The position numbers and the translations under genes are program-made. Below, piece after piece: positions 36,956-46,183 of a DNA stretch of 64,000 bases. The notes below the pieces were generated by a model that searched no databases, was not told where the DNA came from, and worked only from the letters and a program-made list of their open reading frames with translations. This DNA comes from JAFGXT01 sp963677165 (GTDB lineage: Bacteria; Verrucomicrobiota; Lentisphaeria; Victivallales; SZUA-371): the NCBI GenBank assembly GCA_963677165.2, contig CAXXSX010000002.1, forward strand, positions 5,084,001-5,148,000, in the 5' to 3' direction. Position 1 is the first letter of the stretch. Each line of letters begins with the position of its first letter.

Positions 36956-38161
36956 TTAATAGGGATTGGACCAAGACGGAAAAGTCATATCAAACCGGCT
37001 GTTTACAAGCCTGCGATATTTCTTCGTCCAGGTATCAATCACGTATAGCGAAGACAGCCCTTTATAATTGCGGCTGCATATAATATGTCTTGAATCCGGA
37101 GCCCATGACGGACTTTCCCAGTCACCGGCAGCATTTGTAATGATACCATTGGGAACTCTCGGATCCTTACTGTTCGTTATCGCAATCGCATAACTCTTCC
37201 CAACCCTGGAAGAATAAGCAATCGCACCATTCTTTGCCCATGCAGGCGAGGTAGCTTCCATGCCCTGGGTTTTGAGTCTAACCGGAGTACCTCCATTGGC
37301 ACTGATTACATATAGACTCTGTCGTCTGTCCAAATCAGAAACAAAACATATCTTGCCGCCGCCCGGAGACCAACATGGAGCAGCCTCCACCGCCTTGCTT
37401 CTAGTGAGACGACGCATATTACCGGACTCGACTTCTTTAACATAAAGTTCAACCTGCTTATCACGGCTCATTACAAGCGCCATATACCTGCCGTTTGGAG
37501 AAATCGAACCGCCGGTATTAAGTCCGCGCATCCGCACGAGAATGCGACTTCGAAACGGATTCAGGACAGTCTGGATCAAGTTAGTTCTGGAGTTTCCATA
37601 CATGGTATAGATAAGAGACTTTCCATCCGGAAACCATTCAGGTTCCACACACAGGTTATTATGGTGGGTGATCTGACGAATATCAGAGCCGTCGAAATCA
37701 CAGATATAGATATTCTTGGACTTAGCAGTGGTTTTAACACTGAACACAATTCTGGTCGCACAGATTCCGGGAATTTTAAAGAGTTTTTTCAATATTTCAT
37801 CTACGGCGCAATGTATACCATAACTCGCATCCGAAGGATTAATTCTGCATTTAATGGAACAGACCAGCTTATTGGCGGAAGTTCTGACTTTGATAAAAAG
37901 CATTTCATTGGAATAAGCACCATAAACCACATAATCCGCAGCGGGAGACTTAACCACATCAAACCATCCGCATCTGATAATATCAGACGTAACCTGAGCG
38001 GAAACATTATTATTTCCGGCAATATCCTTTATATAGACAGTTGGATTCTTAGTTGATTCCCCGAAAGGTTTTATAACTTTTACAGCCTGCCCCTGCAAAC
38101 AGGAACAGACAACCACGGCGGCAGCCAGCAAAACAGGTTTAAAAAAAGATTTTACGAACAT
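36956..38161 (-). CDS. tolB: TolB-like periplasmic beta-propeller
   Basis: The 401-residue protein has a signal sequence (first 26 residues, ending QGQA), the TolB N-terminal alpha/beta domain and a six-bladed propeller with repeated ISPNGR/SWAPDSRHI-type WD40-like (PD40) motifs. TolB works with Pal at the outer membrane in envelope constriction. The other tol-pal genes are not in this window. A cysteine pair near the cleavage site (VVCSC) leaves a lipoprotein signal possible. It is the first gene of a pair with folC. Confidence 0.9.
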   Translation of the reverse strand: MFVKSFFKPVLLAAAVVVCSCLQGQAVKVIKPFGESTKNPTVYIKDIAGNNNVSAQVTSDIIRCGWFDVVKSPAADYVVYGAYSNEMLFIKVRTSANKLVCSIKCRINPSDASYGIHCAVDEILKKLFKIPGICATRIVFSVKTTAKSKNIYICDFDGSDIRQITHHNNLCVEPEWFPDGKSLIYTMYGNSRTNLIQTVLNPFRSRILVRMRGLNTGGSISPNGRYMALVMSRDKQVELYVKEVESGNMRRLTRSKAVEAAPCWSPGGGKICFVSDLDRRQSLYVISANGGTPVRLKTQGMEATSPAWAKNGAIAYSSRVGKSYAIAITNSKDPRVPNGIITNAAGDWESPSWAPDSRHIICSRNYKGLSSLYVIDTWTKKYRRLVNSRFDMTFPSWSNPY

Positions 38162-38319
38162 TTTTTGATCTCGCCAGTGTTAATATTAGATTTAACGTCT
38201 ATAATATTTGCATTCGTTGAATTTTGCCAATTAAATTCCGATATTTTTTTAAAAAAGTCAAACCGAACAAACAAAAGTGTAACAACATTTATATTAACGG
38301 ATCAATACCGGATTTATTT

Positions 38320-40413
38320 ATGATCAAACCAATTGAAGATAATATTGAATACGATGATGAGTTTAATGAAACCATTGTCGAAGAAGCGATCGCCGCCGGT
38401 ATTGAAAAAGAAATGACCTCAGCTCCTGATCGACACGAAGCCCTGATCAGATTGACCAACCATTTCTTTGAACCGGAAGGACAACTTAGTAAATCCGGTC
38501 TGACCGGCAGAAATTACGAATTCAGACTACAGCAAATGAAAATGGCAACGGCTACTGCCGAGGCCCTCAAAAATAATCACAACCTTTGCGTTGAGGCCCC
38601 TACCGGGGTAGGAAAAAGTTTTGCCTATCTGGTTCCGGCAATACACTATGCCGCCAATGAATCAAATCCCGTTGTCATATCAACCGAAACGATAAACCTT
38701 CAGGAACAGCTGATGGAAAAAGATATTCCGTTTCTGCGTAAGGCAATGAAACGGGAATTCCGTGCCGCCCTCGCCAAAGGCCGCGGTAATTATATCTGTA
38801 TGCGGCGGCTGTTTATGGCTACAGGCGAACGCCAGGCCGAATTCTTTCCAACCCACGGAACTCTTGCAGAAGCAAAACGTATCCTGAGGTGGGCAGACTC
38901 TACGACTGACGGCAGCCGTTCGGATTTGCCATTCAACGTAGATCCCGGTATCTGGGGAAGCGTTTGCTGTGAAGGCGGCAACTGCCACGGTCCACGTTGC
39001 AGCTTCTACCGTGACTGCTTTTATTGGAACGCCAGGAAATCATGGGAACAAGCAGACATCATTGTCTCGAATCACGCGCTGTTCTTTGCCGACTTGAAAA
39101 TGAAATGCGAAGAAGTTTCAACGGAAAACAATCTTCTACCAACCTACTCCGCTGTAATCATCGATGAGGCCCATACGCTTGAAGACAACGCCGCGGATCA
39201 CCTCGGACTCCGAATTTCCCAGGCTGGCTTCATGCATTTTCTCCGGCGATTGTTCAATTCTAAAGCCGGAAGCGGACTCCTTTTAAAGTCAGGACAAGAA
39301 GCCGTTAAAATCCGTGAAAGCGTGGCGGAAGTCGAAGGATTGGCTTACACTTTTTTCGGTATGCTAGAACAAATTGTCATCGACAAGGAAGATACGATTG
39401 TCCGCGTTGTACGTCCCCAAATTGTACCAGACCTGCTCTCCGATGCTCTGGCACTACTAAAAAAGCAACTTGAATCCTTCATAAAAATTCAGGAAGACAA
39501 AGATTTTCGCACCGAACTGGAAACTCTTTATTCCCAGTGCGACGGCTATATGGACGGCATTTTCAAGTTTATCAATATGTCTCTCGATAATCACGTTTAT
39601 TGGTTGGAAACAACAAGCCGCGACGAAAAATCAGGCGTGACTCTTCATGCCGCGCCCTTGAATGTCAGCGTACTGCTCTACCAATGCCTGTTTTCAAAGT
39701 CATTTTCGACAATCGTAACCAGCGCAACTCTTTCAGTAGGACAAACCCTTGATTACTACCGCAATCGCGTCGGCTATGGCGACGGCAGCGAAGTAATTCT
39801 TGATTCGCCGTTTTCCACAGATCAAGTTCAATTGTATATTCCACGGCGTATGCCCGAACCGCGCGACGAGGAATACCCTAGTGCGGTAACAGAACAAATC
39901 AAAAATTATATTGAAATGACCAACGGCAAAGCATTCGTACTCTTTACCAGCTATTACATGCTGAAATACTGTGCGGAAGAACTGGAAGACTATTTTGAAG
40001 ACCTTGGAATTACGTTGCTGGTCCAAGGACGCGAGATGTCCCGCGGCGCCATGTTGGAAGTATTCAAGGCCGATATAAATTCAGTCATTTTCGGCACCTC
40101 AAGTTTCTGGACCGGAGTGGATGTTCCCGGCGAAGCGCTGAGTAATGTTATCGTAACCAAACTCCCCTTCCCTGTACCGTCACATCCGCTGATCGAAGCA
40201 CGCGGCGAACGCATCACCGAACTAGGCGGCAACCCGTTTATGCACTACAGCCTGCCGGAAGCGATCCTGAAACTCAGACAGGGAACCGGGCGACTGATTC
40301 GCAGCAAATCCGACACAGGAATCATTGTTATCCTGGACCGCCGGGTTCTAACCAAAAGATATGGCAACCTCATCCTCGGCAGCCTACCGCAATACAACAT
40401 CAATGTAATGTAA
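38320..40413 (+). CDS. dinG: DinG/XPD-family ATP-dependent DNA helicase
   Basis: The 697-residue superfamily 2 helicase has Walker A APTGVGKS, four cysteines between motifs I and II (CMRR, then CCEGGNCHGPRCSFYRDC) consistent with an iron-sulphur cluster, DEAH (VIIDEAHTLED) and motif VI QGTGRLIRS. DinG-type enzymes unwind 5'-to-3' and resolve R-loops and G-quadruplexes. I use the ATG at 38320; the TTG-initiated extension from 38224 is basic, AT-rich and unlike the family. It is divergent from tolB. Confidence 0.9.
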   Translation: MIKPIEDNIEYDDEFNETIVEEAIAAGIEKEMTSAPDRHEALIRLTNHFFEPEGQLSKSGLTGRNYEFRLQQMKMATATAEALKNNHNLCVEAPTGVGKSFAYLVPAIHYAANESNPVVISTETINLQEQLMEKDIPFLRKAMKREFRAALAKGRGNYICMRRLFMATGERQAEFFPTHGTLAEAKRILRWADSTTDGSRSDLPFNVDPGIWGSVCCEGGNCHGPRCSFYRDCFYWNARKSWEQADIIVSNHALFFADLKMKCEEVSTENNLLPTYSAVIIDEAHTLEDNAADHLGLRISQAGFMHFLRRLFNSKAGSGLLLKSGQEAVKIRESVAEVEGLAYTFFGMLEQIVIDKEDTIVRVVRPQIVPDLLSDALALLKKQLESFIKIQEDKDFRTELETLYSQCDGYMDGIFKFINMSLDNHVYWLETTSRDEKSGVTLHAAPLNVSVLLYQCLFSKSFSTIVTSATLSVGQTLDYYRNRVGYGDGSEVILDSPFSTDQVQLYIPRRMPEPRDEEYPSAVTEQIKNYIEMTNGKAFVLFTSYYMLKYCAEELEDYFEDLGITLLVQGREMSRGAMLEVFKADINSVIFGTSSFWTGVDVPGEALSNVIVTKLPFPVPSHPLIEARGERITELGGNPFMHYSLPEAILKLRQGTGRLIRSKSDTGIIVILDRRVLTKRYGNLILGSLPQYNINVM

Positions 40414-40420
40414 AGAAAAG

Positions 40421-40906
40421 CTACGCTGCTTTTTCCCGTTTGGACTGTTCTTCTTTGCCATGAACGTTGTCAAGAATAACCGGACCGAGGAAGATGACGG
40501 CATATAATGACATGATAAATATGTTGCCAATCAATATCGCAACAGACCAGAAAGCCTTTCGAACACCATTAATCGCCTCATTCTGCGTAATCGCAAGAAT
40601 ATAAAAAATGGCGAGGAAGAAATTAGCTGCCAGGGTAAATGCCTGAATATTAGCAAGCTGCTTGGCTTTTTCCTGATGTTCAAGATAATAGGCAAGACGT
40701 TGATCTGCTTGCTTATCGGATTTTTTTAATTGATTCATTACGGTCCGGTTGGAAATTCCCTGAGGAGTATTAAAATGAGACATCATTTCATCTTCATTCA
40801 GACTCGGCTGATTTGCAAAGCTAACGACTCGACAAATAGTAACGATTGAAACGATCAGCATAAAAAAAGTAGCGGCGGCTAAAATAACAGCATTATTTCG
40901 AGACAT
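40421..40906 (-). CDS. small membrane protein, unknown
   Basis: The 161-residue protein has a membrane helix at 9-28, a hydrophilic charged middle (about 35-85) and two further helices (about 90-110 and 120-145), ending in a Lys/Glu-rich tail. I recognise no family. It is convergent with dinG, 7 bp away, and single. Confidence 0.6.
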   Translation of the reverse strand: MSRNNAVILAAATFFMLIVSIVTICRVVSFANQPSLNEDEMMSHFNTPQGISNRTVMNQLKKSDKQADQRLAYYLEHQEKAKQLANIQAFTLAANFFLAIFYILAITQNEAINGVRKAFWSVAILIGNIFIMSLYAVIFLGPVILDNVHGKEEQSKREKAA

Positions 40907-41173
40907 ATTACATCCTCCATTCTACAATACAGAAATATTACAGAACTCCCAAAAAATATAAACACAACCAATCATGAAACATTTATAACACAAATGTGTA
41001 ATTATTGCAAGAGATAAAACCATTATCGACAAGTTATTCTTTGATAGAATTATAATGCGTCACTTTCCTTTACACTCACGAATACGATGCATGTTTTTCT
41101 TTTTAGTAAATACGAATTAAAGCAGCTAACCGTACATTCGATAAAAAAATATCCATTTCTTCTATTTATTATA

Positions 41174-41201
41174 TTGACAAATTTTATATCAGCCTTAATA
41201 T
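41174..41201 (+). promoter_or_regulatory. promoter of the iron alcohol dehydrogenase gene
   Basis: TTGACA (41174-41179), a 16-base spacer and TAATAT (41196-41201) lie 69 bp before the ATG. The rest of the 363-bp divergent gap 40907-41269 is AT-rich and shows no gene or clear operator. Confidence 0.65.
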
Positions 41202-41269
41202 TTTATAAATAAGCTTTAGATATAAAAATACCTAATCGTATTATGGTTATATAAATTGGAGTTGTTAAA

Positions 41270-42481
41270 ATGTTTGAAAAATACCTCGACATTAATGAAG
41301 TTCAGGAAATACGCGCCCGTTCTCTGATCTATTTCGGATGCGGAGCGATTTATAAAATCGCTCAAATTGCCGAAGCTCTAAAGTCACAGAACATCAATAA
41401 AGTTCTGATTGTAACAACTCGCGGAGCATATAAGAAATCCGGAGCATGGGAACCGACAATCAATGCGTTAAATGAATCAGGACTGACTTATGTTCACTAT
41501 GACAAAGTCACTCCAAATCCTACAACAGATTCAATTGACGAGGCCACTAAAATGGCGCATAATTTCGGAGCTGGAGCCGTAATCGGTATCGGTGGCGGCA
41601 GTCCGATTGATGTCGCCAAAAGCGTCGCGATTCTGCTGAAATATCCGAAAGAAACCGGCGAATCTCTTTATACGTTGAAATTCACGCCGGAAAAAGCAGC
41701 TCCGATCATCGCAATTAACTTAACCCACGGCACCGGAACCGAAGGCAACCGTGTAGCTGTAGCTTCTATCGAAGAAAAAAATTACAAACCAGCAATTGCG
41801 TACGAATGCATCTATCCGACCTGGTCGATCGACGATCCGGAACTAATGCTGTCTCTGCCGCTGAAACAGATACTTTACACTTGCATTGACGCGGTAAACC
41901 ATGTTGTTGAAGCTGCCACGACCACCGTCACGAATCCGTTTGCAATTACACTGGCACGTGAGGTTGTCGTATTGGTTCACAAATATCTGCCGGTCGCTGT
42001 AGCTGACCCTCAGGATGTAACCGCACGCTATAATTTGGCGTATGCCGCACTGCTGGGCGGGATCTCATTCGATAACGGCTTCCTGCATTTCACTCATGCA
42101 CTGGAGCATCCGCTAAGCGCCTTGAAACCGGACCTGACTCACGGTCTGGGGCTGGCAATGCTGCTTCCTGCGGTTGTAAAAGCCATATATGAAGCAAAAG
42201 CACCGGTCCTCGCAGATATTCTCGCACCTTTAGTTCCCGGACTGAAAGGTACCCCGGACGAAGCCATTGCCGCCGCAAAAGGCGTAGAAAAATGGCTATT
42301 CGAAATGGGTTCAGATCATAAACTTGAAGATGAAGGATTTACAGAAAACGATATTGAAAAACTGACAGAACTGACAGAAACCACACCGTTCCTGCCGTTG
42401 ATGCTTGGTGTCGCCCCCGTAAAATCAACACCGGAAGTAGTAGCAACCATTTATCGTGACTCTTTAAAACCATTATCATAA
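41270..42481 (+). CDS. iron-containing alcohol dehydrogenase
   Basis: The 403-residue protein has the family NAD(P) motif GGGSPIDVAKS and the metal site formed by Asp/His residues in THGTGTEGNRVAV and in FLHFTHALEHPLSALKPDLTHGLGLAM. Group III alcohol dehydrogenases reduce or oxidise small alcohols and aldehydes in fermentation. It is a single gene with its own promoter, a GGAG site and a terminator. The substrate cannot be assigned. Confidence 0.92.
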   Translation: MFEKYLDINEVQEIRARSLIYFGCGAIYKIAQIAEALKSQNINKVLIVTTRGAYKKSGAWEPTINALNESGLTYVHYDKVTPNPTTDSIDEATKMAHNFGAGAVIGIGGGSPIDVAKSVAILLKYPKETGESLYTLKFTPEKAAPIIAINLTHGTGTEGNRVAVASIEEKNYKPAIAYECIYPTWSIDDPELMLSLPLKQILYTCIDAVNHVVEAATTTVTNPFAITLAREVVVLVHKYLPVAVADPQDVTARYNLAYAALLGGISFDNGFLHFTHALEHPLSALKPDLTHGLGLAMLLPAVVKAIYEAKAPVLADILAPLVPGLKGTPDEAIAAAKGVEKWLFEMGSDHKLEDEGFTENDIEKLTELTETTPFLPLMLGVAPVKSTPEVVATIYRDSLKPLS

Positions 42482-42504
42482 CACTTTTCCCCTCCCCCCC
42501 CCTC

Positions 42505-42541
42505 GGGCTGCTCTGTCTGACTTGGAGCAGCCCTTTTTTTG
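42505..42541 (+). terminator. terminator of the alcohol dehydrogenase gene
   Basis: GGGCTGCTC (42505-42513) pairs perfectly with GAGCAGCCC (42525-42533) and is followed by seven or eight T. A C-rich run lies just upstream. Confidence 0.93.
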
Positions 42542-42644
42542 TCTACACAGAAATGAGAACATATCACCCAAAATCAACATCCTGGAGTTGTAAAGCGATA
42601 AATAGGAGCTAATCTTGTAGGTGCAAACAAATACAAGGAAAACT

Positions 42645-43796
42645 ATGAAATTCAGCGAATTACTAATAAAACCTGCTCTTGAAGCAGCTCTTTCGAAAGA
42701 AAATATTATCGAACCAACTGCAATTCAGGAAAAATCGATACCGTTGATCTTAAACGGTAAAGATATTTATCTCAGCTCCGAAACCGGAACAGGAAAAACT
42801 CTGGCATATCTGCTGCCGTTAATCTCAAAACTTGATACAACGTCAAGAGATCTTCAGGTTATGATTTTGACCCCAACCCATGAACTTGCGTCACAAATTA
42901 TTGACCAGTTGAAGAGAATTCAGCAAAACTCAGATATTGACATCCGTTCACAACTTCTGATCGGAACCGCATCCATAAAACGACAGCTGGAAAACCTGAA
43001 AAAGAAACCGCACATTGTCGCAGGATCGGCCGGTCGTCTACTTGAACTAATCAAAATGAGAAAACTGAAAGTACATAACGTTAAAAGCGTTGTAATTGAT
43101 GAAGCCGACAAACTGCTCTATACAGAAAGTGTCGACACGATCAAGGAAATTCTTCGTTCCATGCTGAAAGGCAGACAATTAATATTCGCCTCCGCCACAA
43201 ATCAGGCAATTTCAAATGAAGTAGCCAAAACCCTCGCACCGGATTTGATTCAAGCCCATACCGGTTCGAATCAAATATCATCGAACATTGATCATATCTA
43301 TTTCGAGGCCCATGAGAATGAAAAACCTAAGTTGCTGAGCCGAATAATCAATGCCTGCAAACCTGAACGGGCAATTATTTTTACTCATCGCAACGAAACA
43401 GCCAGACGCATCGCGAAAAAACTGTCGGAACGCAAAAAAAACATAGGAGAAATTCATGGCGACTGCGATAAGCAAGCCAGACAAAACACCATTAACCAAT
43501 TCCGAAGCGGAAAAATCAATATTCTTGTAGCTTCCGACATGGCGGCACGTGGTCTGGATGTAAAAGGCGTTACCCATATTTTCAATTTTGACATTCCGGC
43601 TCAAAGCAAGGATTATCTGCATCGGGCAGGAAGAACAGGACGCGCCGGAGCCAATGGATACTGCATCTCCTTAATGAGTGGAGAAGAACAGAAAGCAGCA
43701 CGCCGCTATGAACGCGAATTGAAAATAAAAATGCATAAAGCCACCATTTTCGATGGTGTCATCAAATTTGAAAACGCTCCAAAAAACGAACAGTAA
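42645..43796 (+). CDS. DEAD-box RNA helicase
   Basis: The 383-residue core-only helicase has the Q motif EPTAIQEKSIP, motif I SETGTGKT, DEAD (VVIDEADKLLY), SAT and motif VI HRAGRTGRAG. I start it at 42645 (AAGGA, seven bases) and not at the GTG at 42621. It lacks the long C-terminal tails of DeaD or RhlE, so it is a minimal member; likely roles are ribosome assembly or mRNA turnover. Confidence 0.9.
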   Translation: MKFSELLIKPALEAALSKENIIEPTAIQEKSIPLILNGKDIYLSSETGTGKTLAYLLPLISKLDTTSRDLQVMILTPTHELASQIIDQLKRIQQNSDIDIRSQLLIGTASIKRQLENLKKKPHIVAGSAGRLLELIKMRKLKVHNVKSVVIDEADKLLYTESVDTIKEILRSMLKGRQLIFASATNQAISNEVAKTLAPDLIQAHTGSNQISSNIDHIYFEAHENEKPKLLSRIINACKPERAIIFTHRNETARRIAKKLSERKKNIGEIHGDCDKQARQNTINQFRSGKINILVASDMAARGLDVKGVTHIFNFDIPAQSKDYLHRAGRTGRAGANGYCISLMSGEEQKAARRYERELKIKMHKATIFDGVIKFENAPKNEQ

Positions 43797-43917
43797 CAAA
43801 ATCGTCTTCAGCGTTTAATATTTTATAAGTATTACTACTAAAATTCACCACAAACTCATAATCCTCCTCTTGAAATTTAATATTGTTTGTTATACTCTTT
43901 TCAAGTGGGAGGCTAAT

Positions 43918-44187
43918 ATGAATACAGTATATTTTGTCATTGTAATTCTTCCTGGAATTATTTTTCCCCTTACATCATTTGTATTGGGGAATCACTATTT
44001 TAATAAACTAGAAAAGCATCAAATAAGATGGTATTCCAAAATATCATATAACTCGATTATTATTTGGGCTACTGTCACAGTGTTAAAGAACGCCAGCTCT
44101 ACAGAATTAATTCCATTACTGGGTGTTATGACCATCTTCGCCATCCACATCTATTTCCTATTTATCGGGTTGAGAAATTTATCTTAA
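43918..44187 (+). CDS. small membrane protein, unknown
   Basis: From the ATG at 43918, with a strong GTGGGAGG site, the 89-residue protein has about three membrane helices (3-22, 42-60, 64-85). The longer frame from a TTG at 43870 has no site. I know no family for it. It lies 122 bp after the DEAD-box gene and is probably transcribed separately. Confidence 0.5.
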   Translation: MNTVYFVIVILPGIIFPLTSFVLGNHYFNKLEKHQIRWYSKISYNSIIIWATVTVLKNASSTELIPLLGVMTIFAIHIYFLFIGLRNLS

Positions 44188-44296
44188 ATTAACCTAAAAA
44201 AACAAACCTCTCGAAGAAACTACAGTAAAAAAATGCGAATAAGCAGTGATGAACAATAGAATTGATATTCATCCATAATTACCTTGCAAAGCAATT

Positions 44297-44332
44297 CAAA
44301 AAAAAAGCCTCGAAAACCTAAGTTTCGAGGCT
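44297..44332 (-). terminator. terminator of the tRNA-His gene
   Basis: AGCCTCGAAA (44306-44315) and TTTCGAGGCT (44323-44332) form a 10-bp stem followed on the minus strand by a run of T. Confidence 0.9.
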
Positions 44333-44347
44333 AACAAATTCAATAAT

Positions 44348-44425
44348 TGGGGTGGATGAGGGGACTCGAACCCCCGACCTCCTGGGCCACAACCAGGCGC
44401 TCTAACCAACTGAGCTACAACCACC
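44348..44425 (-). tRNA. tRNA-His (GTG)
   Basis: The cloverleaf reads with anticodon stem CCTGG/CCAGG around a TTGTGGC loop, so the anticodon is GTG (His). The T loop is TTCGAGT. A templated extra G at the 5' end faces C73, as required for histidyl tRNA, and CCA is encoded at 44350-44348. The acceptor stem has one unpaired U-U position (5:68). Confidence 0.95.
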
Positions 44426-44453
44426 ATATTTCACACTCCGTGAAAGGGTGTAT

Positions 44454-44481
44454 ATATTACTCCGGAAATTGAAGGTTTCAA
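44454..44481 (-). promoter_or_regulatory. promoter of tRNA-His
   Basis: On the minus strand TTGAAA (44481-44476), 16 bases and TAATAT (44459-44454) lie about 30 bp before the tRNA. Confidence 0.6.
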
Positions 44482-44612
44482 CTCCAAAAACAAGAATTCT
44501 TACAAAAAAATTACTAAATATGGTAAAATTCACTTAAGATCACCCATTTCAGACACTGTTTTATACCATTTTTTTTGAAATACAGTCTGTTTGATATCTT
44601 TTGCTATGCCTT

Positions 44613-44732
44613 TTATTCATATTTGAATAACTGGATTTATCTGAAAAAAAATATGACTTTTCTTATTGACAAGTACATTTTAATGGTTTACATTTATTCA
44701 TATTAGAAAAAACATTATTCATATTTGAACAA
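44613..44732 (+). promoter_or_regulatory. promoter with three 18-bp operator copies before the enolase-superfamily operon
   Basis: TTGACA (44666-44671), 17 bases and TACATT (44689-44694) form the promoter. Site A (44613-44630) has perfect arms TTATTCA/TGAATAA around TATT. Site B (44694-44711) and site C (44715-44732) repeat the same 18 bases, with degenerate right arms in B and one mismatch in C. B and C are 21 bp apart on the downstream side, and A is 81 bp upstream of B. The layout suggests a repressor using two adjacent sites plus looping. No regulator gene adjoins. Confidence 0.75.
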
Positions 44733-44757
44733 TCGAATTTAATAAGCAGGTAGAAAA

Positions 44758-46089
44758 ATGACGACAGGAAAAATCAATCCGTCAGAACTGAAAATCACTG
44801 ATATGCGTTTTGCGGATATCGATGGCGCGCCCAAACGCTGCACACTGATCAAAATCTATACAAACCAGGGCTTGATTGGCTACGGAGAAGTACGTGACGC
44901 ATCAAGTCGTACTTACGCAGCTATGCTGAAAAGCCGTATCATCGGCGAAAATCCCTGCAATGTTGAAAAAATCTTTCGCCGTATTAAACAATTCGGCGGT
45001 CATTCACGTCAAGCCGGCGGCGTCAGCGGGGTTGAAGTAGCTCTCTGGGATCTGGCGGGAAAAGCTTGGGGCGTTCCCGTATGGCAGCTACTCGGTGGTA
45101 AATACCGCGACGATATTAGAATTTATTGTGATACCGATTCCGAAGGCGGCGGTCGCGATATGGGAAAAGCACTGAAAGAGCGCATGGAACAAGGTTATAC
45201 TTTCCTTAAAATGGACCTGGGAATTGAAATGCTGATGGACGAACCCGGATGCCTCAGTGCTCCGCTTGGCTTTCTGGAAAAGATGAAGGAATTTAAACGT
45301 ACTGTGTTCAGCACTCCTCACGGCTCAATTGATCCCCGTGCAATGCGCGGAGAAGCCTATGACTTGTTTAGTACCGCTCATCCTTTTACGGGTATTCATA
45401 TAACAGAAAAGGGTCTTGACTATCTTGAAAACTATATGGCGGAAGTACGTGAAGTTACAGGATATGAAATTCCTCTGGCAATCGACCATGTCGGACACGT
45501 ACCGCTTGAAGACTGCATCAAACTGGCGAAGCGCCTTGAACAATTCAATCTGGCTTGGATGGAAGATCCGGTTCCGTGGCAAATGACTGAACAATATACG
45601 CGCCTGACTGCCGCGACGACAACCCCGATCGGCACCGGCGAAGATATTTATCTGAAAGAAAACTTCATGCCGCTATTAAAATCCGGTGGGATAGCCGTAG
45701 TACATCCTGACGTACTCTCCACCGGCGGAATCCTAGAAACCAAGAAAATCGGCGACATGGCGGAAGATCATGGAGTGGCAATGGCAATCCATATGGCGGA
45801 AAGTCCGATTGCCTGTATGGCGGCGGTTCATGTGGCAGCAGCCACCCGCAACTTCACCGCTCTCGAAGTACACTCTGTTGACGTACCATGGTGGGATAGC
45901 CTGGTTAACGGTCTGCCAAAACCGCTGATAAACAAAGGTTATATTCATGTACCGGATGCTCCGGGCCTCGGTATTGAATCTTTGAACGAAGAATTGATCA
46001 AGGAAAAACTTCACGATGACTTCCCGGAAGCCTGGGCTTCGACCACCGAGTGGGATAAGGAATGGGCCAACGATCGCCAGTGGAGCTAA
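44758..46089 (+). CDS. enolase-superfamily (mandelate racemase/muconate lactonizing) enzyme, likely sugar acid dehydratase
   Basis: The 443-residue protein has the N-terminal capping domain and the barrel with its metal ligands: Asp in AIDHVGH, Glu in WMEDPVPW and Glu in TGED. FLKMDLG provides the KxD strand 2 residue, and VHPDVLSTGG and AIHMAESP the Asp-His dyad. This is the acid sugar dehydratase/racemase pattern. A stretch of about 60 residues between strands 2 and 3 (around 160-225) is longer than in many members. It heads a set with an RraA-like aldolase and an SDR, which suggests stepwise sugar acid catabolism. Confidence 0.88.
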   Translation: MTTGKINPSELKITDMRFADIDGAPKRCTLIKIYTNQGLIGYGEVRDASSRTYAAMLKSRIIGENPCNVEKIFRRIKQFGGHSRQAGGVSGVEVALWDLAGKAWGVPVWQLLGGKYRDDIRIYCDTDSEGGGRDMGKALKERMEQGYTFLKMDLGIEMLMDEPGCLSAPLGFLEKMKEFKRTVFSTPHGSIDPRAMRGEAYDLFSTAHPFTGIHITEKGLDYLENYMAEVREVTGYEIPLAIDHVGHVPLEDCIKLAKRLEQFNLAWMEDPVPWQMTEQYTRLTAATTTPIGTGEDIYLKENFMPLLKSGGIAVVHPDVLSTGGILETKKIGDMAEDHGVAMAIHMAESPIACMAAVHVAAATRNFTALEVHSVDVPWWDSLVNGLPKPLINKGYIHVPDAPGLGIESLNEELIKEKLHDDFPEAWASTTEWDKEWANDRQWS

Positions 46090-46102
46090 TCCATATTTAC
46101 TG

Positions 46103-46135
46103 GAGAGGGCAGCGTACCTACCGCCCTACCCTCTC
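46103..46135 (+). other. intercistronic hairpin
   Basis: GAGAGGG (46103-46109) pairs with CCCTCTC (46129-46135) in the 94-bp gap between the first two genes of the operon. It has no U tract and may shield the upstream message from decay. Confidence 0.4.
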
Positions 46136-46183
46136 GTTATCAACTTACAATAGAAATCAACCATAAAATAAGGAATATACATC

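Noticed and set aside
38224..38319. TTG-initiated extension of the DinG-like gene
   Set aside because: The added 32 residues are basic, AT-rich and unlike the family; the ATG at 38320 is a natural start.
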